64,000 nucleotides of DNA, from contig NW_008705561.1 of the NCBI RefSeq assembly GCF_000186865.1, positions 769,168 to 833,167 of the forward strand, written 5' to 3'. The notes below the pieces were generated by a model. It saw only the letters and a list, made by a program, of their open reading frames with translations, did no database searches and had not been told where the DNA came from. This DNA comes from Aureococcus anophagefferens (lineage: Eukaryota; Sar; Pelagophyceae; Pelagomonadales; Pelagomonadaceae). This document shows positions 55,821 to 64,000 of this stretch, piece after piece. The position numbers and the translations under genes were made by a program. Numbering within the stretch: position 1 is the first letter of the stretch; each line of letters begins with the position of its first letter.

Positions 55821-58731
55821 ATGGCCGAGTCGGGCGACGACCTCGTGGACGACCCGCGGGCCGCCGTGGACCTGAAGAAGAAGGCCGCGGAGGTGAGCTC
55901 CGCGGTCGTGAACCGGACCTACGCGGCCGCGCACTTTGCGATCCAGACGCCGACGAGCCGCTACGTCGCCGCGGTGCTGGGCGAGTGCGCGCGCTACGCC
56001 GCCGCGCGGGCCGCGCGGGCCGTCGCGCGCGCGCAGCAGTCGGCGGCGGGCGACGCGGCGTACGACTGGAGCCACGCGGACGCGGTCTCCGGCGGCGAGC
56101 GGTGGTTGACGCTCAACTGGTACGAGCGGCAGCTGGTCGAGCCCAAGCCCGGCGAGGTGCCGCGCGTCGCCGAGGAGGCGGCGGCGCCGAGTGCGCTGCG
56201 GGAGGCCGCCGACGCGGACTTTGCGGGCTGGGCGGCGCGGCACGACGACGACGAGGAGGCGGGCTACCACTTGGCGACCTTGGCCGCCGTCGCGCCCGCG
56301 GCGTGGCAGCTCTCGACCGCGTGCGCGGCCTGCCGCGCGCCCTTCGGCCCGGCGCTCCACCGGCACCACTGCCGGCTCTGCGGCCGCTCCGTCTGCCGGC
56401 GCCACGGGGGGCGCTTCCGGCCCCTGCCGAGCCTCGCGGCGCACCTCGGCGCCGCGGCGCAGCGCGTCTGCGACGAGTGCGACGACGCGCTCGACGGGCT
56501 CGCCCGCGAGGAGCGCGCGGCCTGGCGCGTCTGCCGCGTCGCGGCGCTCCTGGACGACGGCGCGGTGGCGCCCTACTTCGACGTGCCGCGCGACACGACG
56601 GGCCACAAGGCGCGGCGCCTGCTCCGGGGCACCGTCGAGGTCGCGCGGCGGTGCCCGCTCCTCGCGCCGGCGACGGTGACGATCACCGTGGAGGTGCTGG
56701 AGATCCTGGTGCGCTACGGGCCCGCGGGGCTCGCGACCCTGGTGCTCCGGCGCGAGTTCGTCGAGGCCGCGGAGTTGCTGCGGCGCGTCGCGGGCGTCGA
56801 CGCCGCGTGGCCGAAATCGGCGCACGAGCTCACGGCGGCCATCTACTACCTGCTCGCCTTCCGGCGCGGCGAGCGCGGCGCGGACCCGGAGCGGGAGCGG
56901 CGGGACCACGCGGGCGACGCGCCCTGCGACGGCGCGACGCTCGCGGAGCTCAAGGCCGCGGCGGCCGCGGCGCTCTGGTGCTACGCGGAGAGCCCGACGG
57001 CCGTGCAGCTCGTCGCGGGCCAGCAGGGCTGGACGCTGCTCTTCGAGCGGGGCTTCCTCGCCGAGCCCTTCGCGCCGGAGCGCGACGTCGTCGCGGAGCC
57101 CGCGTTCTTCTGCATCGCGTCCGGGCCCGGCCGGCCGCGCCGCGAGGTCACGCTCGCCGTCCGCGGCACGGCGTCCGTGCACGACGTCGCGACGGACATC
57201 CGCGCCGTGCCCGCGGCCTTCCCGCCGCCGCCGGACGGCGCCGGGGACTGGACGGCCGTCGGCGGCACCTTCGCGTTCGCGGGCATGGCGCGCGCGGCGC
57301 AGTACATCTTCGACGAGACGGCGCCCGCGCTCCGCGCGCTCGCGACGGCGGGCTACGGCATCGTGCTCACGGGCCACAGCCTCGGCGCGGGCGTCGCGTC
57401 GCTCCTCGCGGTGCTCGTCCGCGACGACCTCGACGGCAACGGCCTCGCGGCGAGCGCCGTCCGGTGCTTCGGCTTCGCCACGCCCGCGCGCGTCGCCGCG
57501 CGGACGTCACATCTTCAACCCGACTTCAATGTGATCGTAGTCGAATGGTTCGACACAAGCTCTTCGGCTTTGCTTCGAGGACTCGACGAGAGCGATCGAT
57601 CCGTCCAAAAGTCAGCCGAATCGACTTCGATGTGACCGAGCTAGAGAAAGTTTGGTCGGGATGTCCCAAACCGGCGGTCGATTTCCACGCAGGTGCGTCG
57701 ACGAGGTCCTCGCGCGGCGCTGCGAGCGCGGCGGCCTCGTGACGGCCGTCGTGCTCCACGACGACGTCGTCCCCCGGCTCACCGCGACGTCGCTCCGGCG
57801 CCTCATGTCCGAGCTCCTCCGCCAACGGGAGACGTGCATGGAGCACTGGCGCCAGGACCTCGACGCCGTCTGGGGGCGGCTCCGCCACGGCCTCTGGGCG
57901 CCCAAGTGGCGCGACTCCCTGCTCCGGGACCGCGACAGCGAGCCGCACCGCCGGCCCGCGGCGCCGCCCGCGGAAACGCCGGAGCCCGACGGCGCGGCCG
58001 CGGGCGACGCGGACGACGACGACGACGACGACGCGTCGTCGTCGGAGCGCCTCTTCCACGAGTGCGCGTCGGCGCTGCCCGCGCCGCCGCCCGCGCCCCC
58101 CCGGGACGGCGGCGGCGCCGCCGCCGCGCCGCCGCCGCCGCCGCCGCCGGAGGCCGCCGAACAGCAGCGCCGGTCGCCGAGCGACCGGGGGTCGTCGACG
58201 GGCGACGACTTCGACGCCGTCGACGACGACGGCGTCCACATGCCCGACCTCTACATCCCCGGGCGCGTCGTCCACGTCTACGCGTGGCGCGGCGTCTACC
58301 GGTCCGCCGTCGTCGACCGGCGCTGCGCGGCGCTCTCGGACGTCGCCGTGTCCGCGAATATGATCTCCGACCACAAGATGCGGTCCTACTTCGACGCGAT
58401 CCGCGAGGTCTGCGACGTCGCGGCCGCGGCGGCGGACCCGCCCCAGTGGCAGCCCTTCCACACGGCCGATTCCTGCTCCTGCTGCTCCGCCAAGTTCACG
58501 TGGCACTGCACGTCGTCGTCCGAGTCGACGACGTACCGCGAGAAGCACAACTGCCGCGAGTGCGGCCTCCTCGTCTGCGACCCCTGCTCCAAGCACCGCC
58601 GCGTGCTCCCGGACCTCGGCCTCCTCCTCCCGAGCCGCGTCTGCGACCGCTGCTTCTTCCGGGCCACGGCCCGCGACGCCGCGCCCGGCGGCGGCGGCGG
58701 CGGCGACGCCGCGCTGTCGGGGGGGTCCTAG
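55821..58731 (+). CDS. FYVE - class 3 lipase - FYVE protein, two exons with introner-like intron
   Basis: Exons 55821-57505 and 57693-58731 give 907 residues. A first FYVE-type zinc finger lies near residues 170-225 (CAACRAPF, RHHCRLCGRSVCRRH, RVCDECDD; one Cys is replaced by His). The lipase_3 domain has VTLAVRGTASVHDVATDI, nucleophile GHSLGAG (Ser about 519), FGFATPARV and VTAVVLHDDVVPRLT, as in sn-1-specific diacylglycerol lipases. A second FYVE-like finger near 820-885 reads CSCCSAKF, HNCRECGLLVCDPC, RVCDRCF. Phosphoinositide-directed lipid hydrolysis at endosomes is inferred. The intron 57506-57692 splits the lipase domain and its phase-2 junction gives AARTCVDEVLARR. Confidence 0.85.
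57506..57692 (-). mobile_element. Introner-like element (copy D) in the lipase gene
   Basis: A 187-nt intron starting GTCACATC and ending TTTCCACGCAG. Read in reverse, it begins CTGCGTGGAAATC and contains GTCGATTCGGCTGA and TTTTGGACGGATCGATCGCTCTCG, closely matching copy B. The left terminal repeat is eroded and no clean target duplication remains, so this copy looks older. Confidence 0.75.
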
Positions 58732-58796
58732 GTCGACGTAGAAGTTCGACTGGCGAGGGTGGTCGTCCGAGCGAGCGCGCCGCTTCGGGTCAGGCG

Positions 58797-60197
58797 CTAG
58801 CTTTCCTTCTTACGCTTCTTGAAGATGGCCGCCTTGACGGCGCGGTGCTCCGCCGCGCGAACGCGGACGCGGCGATCCTTGCCCTTCTCGACGCACCGGT
58901 GCCTCGCGAGCTGCGCGAGCGCCGCGCAGCCGCGGCCCGGCAGCCGCGACTCGCGGACGCGGTTCGCGTGGACGTGGGTGACCTCGACGAGGTGCAGCCC
59001 CGTGCAGTTGGCGTTCTCGAAGAAGAGCTCCGCGAGGCAGGGCTCGTCTAACATCTTCGCGAGCTTGAACCGCTTCCGGAGCTTCCGGAGCGCCGCGACG
59101 TAGTAGTCGCGGAGGCACGCGGGGCAGACGAGCTCGTCGTCGACGCGCGCGGCGCCCGCGAGGAGCTGGCGCACGCGCCAGGGCTTGCGCTCGAGCTCCG
59201 CGACGACGTCCGCGACGTCCGCGGCGCCGACGGCCGCGTGCGTCGCGCCGGCCGCGAGCGCGGGGAAGTACCACTCGACGAAGGGCGCGCGCCAGAGGAG
59301 CACGACGCCCCCCGCGGCCCAGAGGTGGTTCAGGTTCCGCGAGTAGGACCCCGCCGTCGAGCCCGGCAGGTTGAGGAGGTAGCGGTAGTCCGTGTAGTTC
59401 TCGCGCGCGACGAAACCGCCGACGGCGAGCGCGGGCGCGTCGCGGATCCGCGCCATGGCGGCCGTGTAGGGGAGCGTCGGGCAGGGCCGGGCGCGGTCGT
59501 CGCGGGGCTGGCACTGGGCGAGCTCCACGCACTTGACGTCGAGGACGTCGGGTCTATCCGTTCCCGCGGCGACGGCGGCGAGCCGCGCGTGGTTGCCCGC
59601 CTCGGCCGCGCAGGGGTCGCCGACGACGTGCCAGCTGTCGGCCAGATGGCCCCGCCAGAAGGCCACGGGTTTTCGGTCCCGGAAGGGCCTGGCCGCCGCC
59701 GCGCCGCGGACGCGCGCGCGGACCGCGGCCCACGAGGCCAGATCCTCGTAGTAGGGATTCGGCGTCAGCACGCCGCGCATGGCGTGGCCGCTCACCTTGG
59801 CGATGACGAGGCAGGGCGACGGGACGGCGTGGTCCGGCGCGTCGGCCTCGCAGCGGCCCGTGGAGTCGCCGGAGAAGAAGTACGCGCCGTTCGGCACCGG
59901 GCCCCGCGCGGCCGCGGACGCGACGAACGCCGCGTGCTTCGCGGCCTTGTCGCCCTCGAGCAGGCGCCGGTCCACGACGACCTTGCCCTCGTAGACGAGC
60001 ACGCTGAACTTGCGCATCCAGAGCACGCGCGCGAGGTACCGCGCGGCGTCCTCCGTGCGGTTCGCCACCGCCGGGTACTTGTGGAGCGACGCGTCGAGCG
60101 CCGCCGCCAGGCGGTCCTGGAACTCGCCGCCGCTGCCGCGGCGCAGCAGCAGGAGGAGGAGCATCGCGCGCATCATCGCGAGGACTGTGCGGATCAT
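58797..60197 (-). CDS. GT90/CAP10-family glycosyltransferase
   Basis: A 466-residue protein with an N-terminal signal anchor (VLAMMRAMLLLLLLRRG). The CAP10/POGLUT (GT90) pattern is clear: KPVAFWRGHLADSWHV, NYTDYRYLLNLPGSTAGSYSRNLNHLWAAGGVVLLWRAPFVEWYFPAL, where the lipid/sugar-binding Gly-x-x-x-S/A-R block and the Ser/Leu-rich strand are typical. Members add xylose or glucose to proteins or capsule. The C-terminus ends with a basic KKRKKES. A Golgi or ER location is inferred. Confidence 0.8.
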   Translation of the reverse strand: MIRTVLAMMRAMLLLLLLRRGSGGEFQDRLAAALDASLHKYPAVANRTEDAARYLARVLWMRKFSVLVYEGKVVVDRRLLEGDKAAKHAAFVASAAARGPVPNGAYFFSGDSTGRCEADAPDHAVPSPCLVIAKVSGHAMRGVLTPNPYYEDLASWAAVRARVRGAAAARPFRDRKPVAFWRGHLADSWHVVGDPCAAEAGNHARLAAVAAGTDRPDVLDVKCVELAQCQPRDDRARPCPTLPYTAAMARIRDAPALAVGGFVARENYTDYRYLLNLPGSTAGSYSRNLNHLWAAGGVVLLWRAPFVEWYFPALAAGATHAAVGAADVADVVAELERKPWRVRQLLAGAARVDDELVCPACLRDYYVAALRKLRKRFKLAKMLDEPCLAELFFENANCTGLHLVEVTHVHANRVRESRLPGRGCAALAQLARHRCVEKGKDRRVRVRAAEHRAVKAAIFKKRKKES

Positions 60198-60334
60198 CGT
60201 TCGGGCAGCATGCGCGTCGCCATCGTTTAGTCACTGCGGCAACATGGCGTTTTATCGGATTATTGAACTTTTCATCGGGGACGGGGCTTGCTCCTCCACT
60301 TTTCGGCTTTGGTCGACCGCCCCGCGCCGCAGCC

Positions 60335-60755
60335 ATGACGGGCTTCCAGGAGTTCCAGCAGCCGACGCATGCCTACAACCCGTGGATCGGCGCCAAGCCG
60401 GACCACAACATGGAGTCGGCGTCCGAGAGGGAATGGAAGCGCCTCGAGGCCAAGGGCGTCGTCGACAAGTTCCGCCGCCTCATCCCCAAGCCCAAGCCCG
60501 GCGAGGGCGTCACCCACAAACACCAGTACCCCCTGGGCGAGGGCCGCAAGTGGCCGCACGCACGCCCGCGTCCCTCTACGATGGGGCGTTCCGCCGCGCG
60601 CCCCGCCGCGGACGCGCGCTCTATCCCCGCCGCGGACGCGCGCTCTCCCCCCCCGTCGCGGACGCGCCCCTCCCGCGCGCAGGCAGCACGATTGCCCCTA
60701 CGACAACGGGCAGCCGGGCCCCGTCGTCGCCAGCAGCCTCGAGCGGCGCGAGTGA
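60335..60755 (+). CDS. Small conserved-looking protein, two exons
   Basis: Exons 60335-60555 and 60683-60755 give about 97 residues: TGFQEFQQPTHAYNPWIGAKPDHNMESASEREWKRLEAKGVVDKFRRLIPKPKPGEGVTHKHQYPLGEGRK, then WPQHDCPYDNGQPGPVVASSLERRE. There is no signal peptide and the peptide is Pro/His-rich. I do not recognise the family. A GC donor at 60556 (giving KWPQHD) or a GT donor at 60550 (giving RKQHD) both keep the frame. The intron holds three CCGCGGACGCGCGCTCT-like repeats. Confidence 0.5.
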
Positions 60756-60832
60756 GCGTCCTCCGACGCGCGCGGCCCCGGCGTGCCGGGGCGGTAAGAT
60801 CTGTAGAAAGGACCGCGGTCTCCGGAGCGCCG

Positions 60833-62492
60833 TTACTTCTTCTTCGCGAACTTGGCGGCCTGGCGCTTCGGGAGCGCCAGCGCGGCCGCGGTCTCCCGGA
60901 GGCCCTCGAGCTTGACGATGGGCTCGAGGTGGTAGTCGTCGAAGGGGTTGTCCGGGACGAGGTTGAGCTGCGGCGCGCGGACGCGGCGGATGCCGCGCTT
61001 GACGGAGTCCATGGACGTGCGCAGGCACGTGTCGAGGCGCAGCGACCCGGCCCAGCGGACGCGGCGCGCGGGCGGCCGGAGCCAGCGCCGGACCGTCGGC
61101 GCGCAGGCCTCGACGGCGCGCGACAGGGCGAGGGCGACGTTGAGGTAGGCCGCGTAGGACGACACGAAGAGGCGCAGGGACGCCGCGAGGACCAGCGACG
61201 CGAGGAACCAGGCCGCCACGTTCCAGCGCGGCGCGGGCGGCCGCGCGTCCCAGGGCCGCGCGGCCGCGTCCAGGAGCCCCGCGATCGTCGCGCCGCGCTC
61301 CGCGGCGGCCGCGGCGGCGTCGATGACGCGTTTCGGGTCGGCGACGAGGGGCGCGCAGTGGGCCCGGGCCCGCGACAGCAGGGCCGCGGCGTCGGGCGAG
61401 CCGAAGTCGAGGAGCGCGCCGCGGTCCGACGCGAAGACCCCCGGCGGCGCGTCGCCGTGGGCCGCGCTCGAGCCGACCTGGTCCACGAAGCCCGGGCCGT
61501 CCTGGACCAGCGCCGGCGTGCCGCAGACCGCCGCCTCGGCGCACGTGTTCCCGAAGGTCTCGAAGTCGGACGCGGAGACGAGGAAGTCGAGCGCGCGGTA
61601 CGTCGCCGCGAGCTCGGGCCCCCGCCGGCGCATGCCCCGGCGCACGACGACGCGCGGCGGGTCGTGCCAGGCCTCGACGTCGCGCGCGATGGCCTCGTCG
61701 GCCGCGTCGCCGACGACGACGAGCGTGAAGTCGTCGCATTTTTGAGCGCACGCGACCAAAAGTCGCATGCGCTTCTCCGCGGACCAGCGGCCGACGTAGC
61801 CCAGCAGGGCGCGGTCGCCGGACCCCGCGAGGCGCCGGCGCTCGGCGCGCACCGTCGCGTCGTCGAGGGCCGCCGCGCATGTCGCGAGGTCCGCCGCGGG
61901 CACGGGCCGGTAGTGCGCGAGCGCCGCGGCGCTCGGCACGACGCCGCGCTCCGCGAGCACGCGCGCGAAGCTCTCGCTCGTCGTCGCGCAGCGCGCGCTG
62001 AGCGCGGCCGTGATGGCCTGGGACAGCGACGCGGCCGCGGGCACGCCGCCGGGCAGCTTCGACCCGTCCGTGTGCACGCTGTAGACGAGCGGCACGCGCG
62101 CCGCGCGGCAGAGCAGCGCGAGGTTCACGTCGTTGAAGAGGTCCGTGACGACCATGACGTCGGGCCGGAACTGCGCGAAGCGCCGCCAGAGCGCCCACAT
62201 CCACGTCGGCGACGGCGCCTGCGGGGGTCGAGATTCGCGCCGCGAATCGCGCGCGCGGTCGGGGACGCGGCGCGCGCGCGTCCGTGAGCGTCTTCGGGAA
62301 GAAGGGGTGGACGCAGCGCGGGATGCGCTGGCCCGCGTCCGCCGCGTCGACGGTCCAGAGGTCCACGACCCAGCCGCTCGCCTCGAGCTCCCTCGTGTAG
62401 CCCCGCCAGCGCGGCGCGACGCCGCCGGCGCCGACGACGTCCGTCACCGACGGCACGGCGATGAGGGCGCGCTTGACGCGGGCGTTCGTCAT
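60833..62492 (-). CDS. GT4 glycosyltransferase with membrane segment, two exons (SQD2-like)
   Basis: Exons 62280-62492 and 60833-62218 (minus) give 532 residues. The N-domain has VVGAGGVAPRWRGYTRELEASGWVVDLWTV and FRPDVMVVTDLFNDVNLALLCRAARVPLVYSVHTDGSKLP. The C-domain has LLGYVGRWSAEKRMRLLVAC, FTLVVVGD and the GT4 nucleotide-sugar block DFETFGNTCAEAAVCGTPALVQDGPGFVDQV (E-x7-E type). A hydrophobic stretch (VAAWFLASLVLAASLRLFV) sits near residue 410. The layout resembles SQD2 sulfolipid synthases and related GT4 lipid glycosyltransferases, but plastid targeting is not visible. The 61-nt intron needs a GC donor. Confidence 0.78.
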
Positions 62493-62623
62493 CGTCGTTT
62501 TTATGCGATGCGCGCACGAGATTCGATGCGTCTATGCCCACCGCCAACGCTTGTGGCGGCTTTGCTTCGCGGTTCACGATCGACATTCTGCCCTTCAACC
62601 GCGGGCATCGCGCTTGCAAAAAA

Positions 62624-63682
62624 TCAGTTGACGCTGCCCTCGCGCGCCCCCTTCCCCCGGCCCTGCTTCTCGCGCGCGGCGACGGCGACGGCCAGCACGA
62701 CGAGCGCCGTGGCGCCGCCCTCCCTGGCCCCGTAGGTCGACGAGCCCGGCGCGAGCGCGAGCGCGACGAGGGCCGTGAGCGGCGGCTGGACCGCGTTGTA
62801 GAGGACGAGCGTCGCCGCGTCGACGTGGCGGTTCGCCCAGGCGCGGAGCGAGTAGCCGACGACGCTGCTCAGCACCGCCGCGTAGGCGAGCGCGGCGAGC
62901 GCCGTCGGCCGGGCGACGCGCGCGGCCGCGCCGGCGCTCAGCGGCGCGGGCGCCTCGAGGCCCGCGGCGCCGTCGACGACCGCGGCGCAGGCCATGACGA
63001 CGCAGGAGCCGACGCAGGCGTGCGCCGTGAGCGTCACGGGGCCCCACGGCTCGCGCGCGGCGCCGCGCGCGCCGAGGAGCGCGTCGCCGCCCGTCTCCCC
63101 GTCGTCGTCGTCGTCGGACGCCGCGCCGTCGTCGCCCCGGACCAGCTGCTTCTGGAGCAGGCAGTAGGTCGCGATGCCGACGCCCTGGCAGAACAGCAGG
63201 CACGAGCCCAGGCCCGCGCGCCACCGGGGGCCCGCGGCGGCGGCGGCGGCGCCGCCGCCGAGCTGCAGCAGCGCGACGCCGCCGCCGGCGAGGACCGCGG
63301 AGCCCAGCTTCGCGAGCGTGCAGGGCTCCAGGCCGACGGCCGCGCCGATGACGGCCGCCGTCGACGGCTCGACGCACTGGAACAGCGCCGCGGCCGTCGG
63401 CGACGTCCACGCCACCCCCACCGCGAAGCAGAGCTGGAAGAGGCCGAGGACGACGCCGAAGCTCGCCATGTAGCGCCACTCGCGCGGAGTCGCGGGGAAG
63501 CGCACGGGCGCCTCGGCGCGCGACGCCCAGGCGTAGAGCAGCGGGATGGCCACGAGCTCGCGGCAGAGCGAGAAGGTCACGGGGCTCAAATGCTTCAGCG
63601 ATGCCGCCAGGAGGACGTTGTAGCCGGAATAGATGCCCGCGGCGAAGAAGAGCGCGACGTGCGCGAGGCGGATCTTGTTCAT
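62624..63682 (-). CDS. EamA/DMT-superfamily transporter
   Basis: A 352-residue membrane protein starting MNKIRLAHVALFFAAGIYSGYNVLLAASLKHLSPVTFSLCRELVAIPLLYAW, typical of the drug/metabolite transporter (EamA) fold with two five-helix repeats; the second contains TALAALAYAAVLSSVVGYSLRAWANRHVDAATLVLYNAVQPPLTALVAL. An acidic loop (GDDGAASDDDDDGETGGD) separates the halves. Plant WAT1-like and nucleotide-sugar/phosphate relatives are possible. The substrate is unknown. Confidence 0.82.
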   Translation of the reverse strand: MNKIRLAHVALFFAAGIYSGYNVLLAASLKHLSPVTFSLCRELVAIPLLYAWASRAEAPVRFPATPREWRYMASFGVVLGLFQLCFAVGVAWTSPTAAALFQCVEPSTAAVIGAAVGLEPCTLAKLGSAVLAGGGVALLQLGGGAAAAAAGPRWRAGLGSCLLFCQGVGIATYCLLQKQLVRGDDGAASDDDDDGETGGDALLGARGAAREPWGPVTLTAHACVGSCVVMACAAVVDGAAGLEAPAPLSAGAAARVARPTALAALAYAAVLSSVVGYSLRAWANRHVDAATLVLYNAVQPPLTALVALALAPGSSTYGAREGGATALVVLAVAVAAREKQGRGKGAREGSVN

Positions 63683-63873
63683 GGTTCGGGGGCCTAGGTT
63701 AAGTGGTTCGGGGCTCAGCCTCTGTCCATGCTCCCTCTATTCTCCACAAGTTTTTGCGAGCGTTTGGGTTGAACCTCAACTAGCCTCACTTGAGGTCAAG
63801 CAGAATTATCTAGCAGAATTCTCGAGGCTGCCCCAAGTCCTGCCCGAGCGTCGCGAGCTCCGACGCGCGGACG
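63683..63873. other. Intergenic segment with near-palindrome
   Basis: Between the divergent EamA gene and the partial gene at the window edge. TTGAACCTCAA and TTGAGGTCAA, about ten bases apart near 63768-63800, form a near-perfect inverted repeat. Otherwise nothing is recognised. Confidence 0.4.
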
Positions 63874-64000
63874 ATGGTGGCGCTCGACGCCGCGACGTCG
63901 CTCATGGGCGAGGACGCGAACGCGGCCGCCGACGACGCGTACTCGATGCTGCACGAGGACGCGCGGCTGGCCGCCGACTCGGCCCGCGCCCGGAGCCAGG
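63874..64000 (+). CDS. Partial gene at window edge
   Basis: ATG 63874 opens a frame running off the window: MVALDAATSLMGEDANAAAD and so on to ADSARARSQ, an Ala/Asp-rich helical start. The GC-rich codon style fits the region. It may also be an internal exon, since the same frame is open for some codons upstream. Function cannot be assigned. Confidence 0.35.
   Translation, partial: MVALDAATSLMGEDANAAADDAYSMLHEDARLAADSARARSQ

Overview
This window reads as nuclear DNA of a GC-rich, very gene-dense unicellular eukaryote. A pelagophyte-type stramenopile alga (Aureococcus or Pelagomonas relatives) is my best inference. The evidence is: intron-containing eukaryotic genes (centrin, histone stem-loop binding protein, PRP38, nicotinate phosphoribosyltransferase); a nuclear tRNA-Glu; secreted proteins with Pro/Thr/Ser stalks and short Cys-rich modules; N-termini resembling stramenopile plastid presequences; and small DNA-transposon-like elements that act as spliced introns, as published for introner elements of Aureococcus and Micromonas. 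No species marker is present, so the genus is not proven.

Layout. 0-6 kb: a flagellar CH-domain fragment (minus), neuroguidin/Lcp5, a HAD-like protein, a mitochondrial carrier, and two secreted hydrolases. 6-14 kb: organellar uL24, a large guanylate-binding-type GTPase, a TXNDC9-like protein, a SpoU methyltransferase, a small mitochondrial protein and a second SGNH/PC-esterase. 14-21 kb: a giant FG-GAP adhesin-like type I membrane protein, convergent with an NHL-repeat protein, then an EGF-like secreted protein. 21-26 kb: a fused N-carbamoylputrescine amidase / agmatine deiminase, a Gfo/Idh/MocA oxidoreductase and a coiled-coil protein. 26.6-27.6 kb: about 0.8 kb without a convincing gene, holding a long inverted repeat. 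27.6-36.7 kb: a truncated acyl-CoA-synthetase-like protein, centrin, an F-box/Rab-like protein with two introner introns, nicotinate phosphoribosyltransferase, tRNA-Glu(CTC), a histone stem-loop binding protein with an introner intron and a small membrane protein. 36.8-42.4 kb: a run of minus-strand genes (unknown, CHK/APH kinase-like, GT61, nuclear-type unknown). 43.1-44.2 kb: an AT-richer island with the C-terminal part of a C5-cytosine DNA methyltransferase. 44.3-64 kb: a monooxygenase-like protein, PAH-like protein, two-RRM protein, glycosyltransferase-like/WD40 fusion, CASTOR/POLLUX-type channel, small secreted protein, PRP38-Tudor, FYVE-lipase-FYVE, GT90, GT4, EamA transporter and a partial gene.

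Introns are short (about 38-290 nt). Many can only be joined in frame with GC-AG boundaries: I resolved at least eight such junctions by matching both flanks to a conserved protein family. Introner-like introns carry terminal inverted repeats and a duplicated target that itself supplies the GT or GC donor. The genes do not form one pathway. Recurrent themes are extracellular carbohydrate chemistry (PC-esterases, CE1-like esterase, GT61, GT90, GT4, uronate-reductase-like enzyme) and RNA or chromatin housekeeping. The most self-contained metabolic unit is the fusion predicted to convert agmatine to putrescine in one polypeptide.

Limits: functions were assigned from motifs read by eye, splice junctions were inferred from protein continuity, and no database or transcript was consulted.
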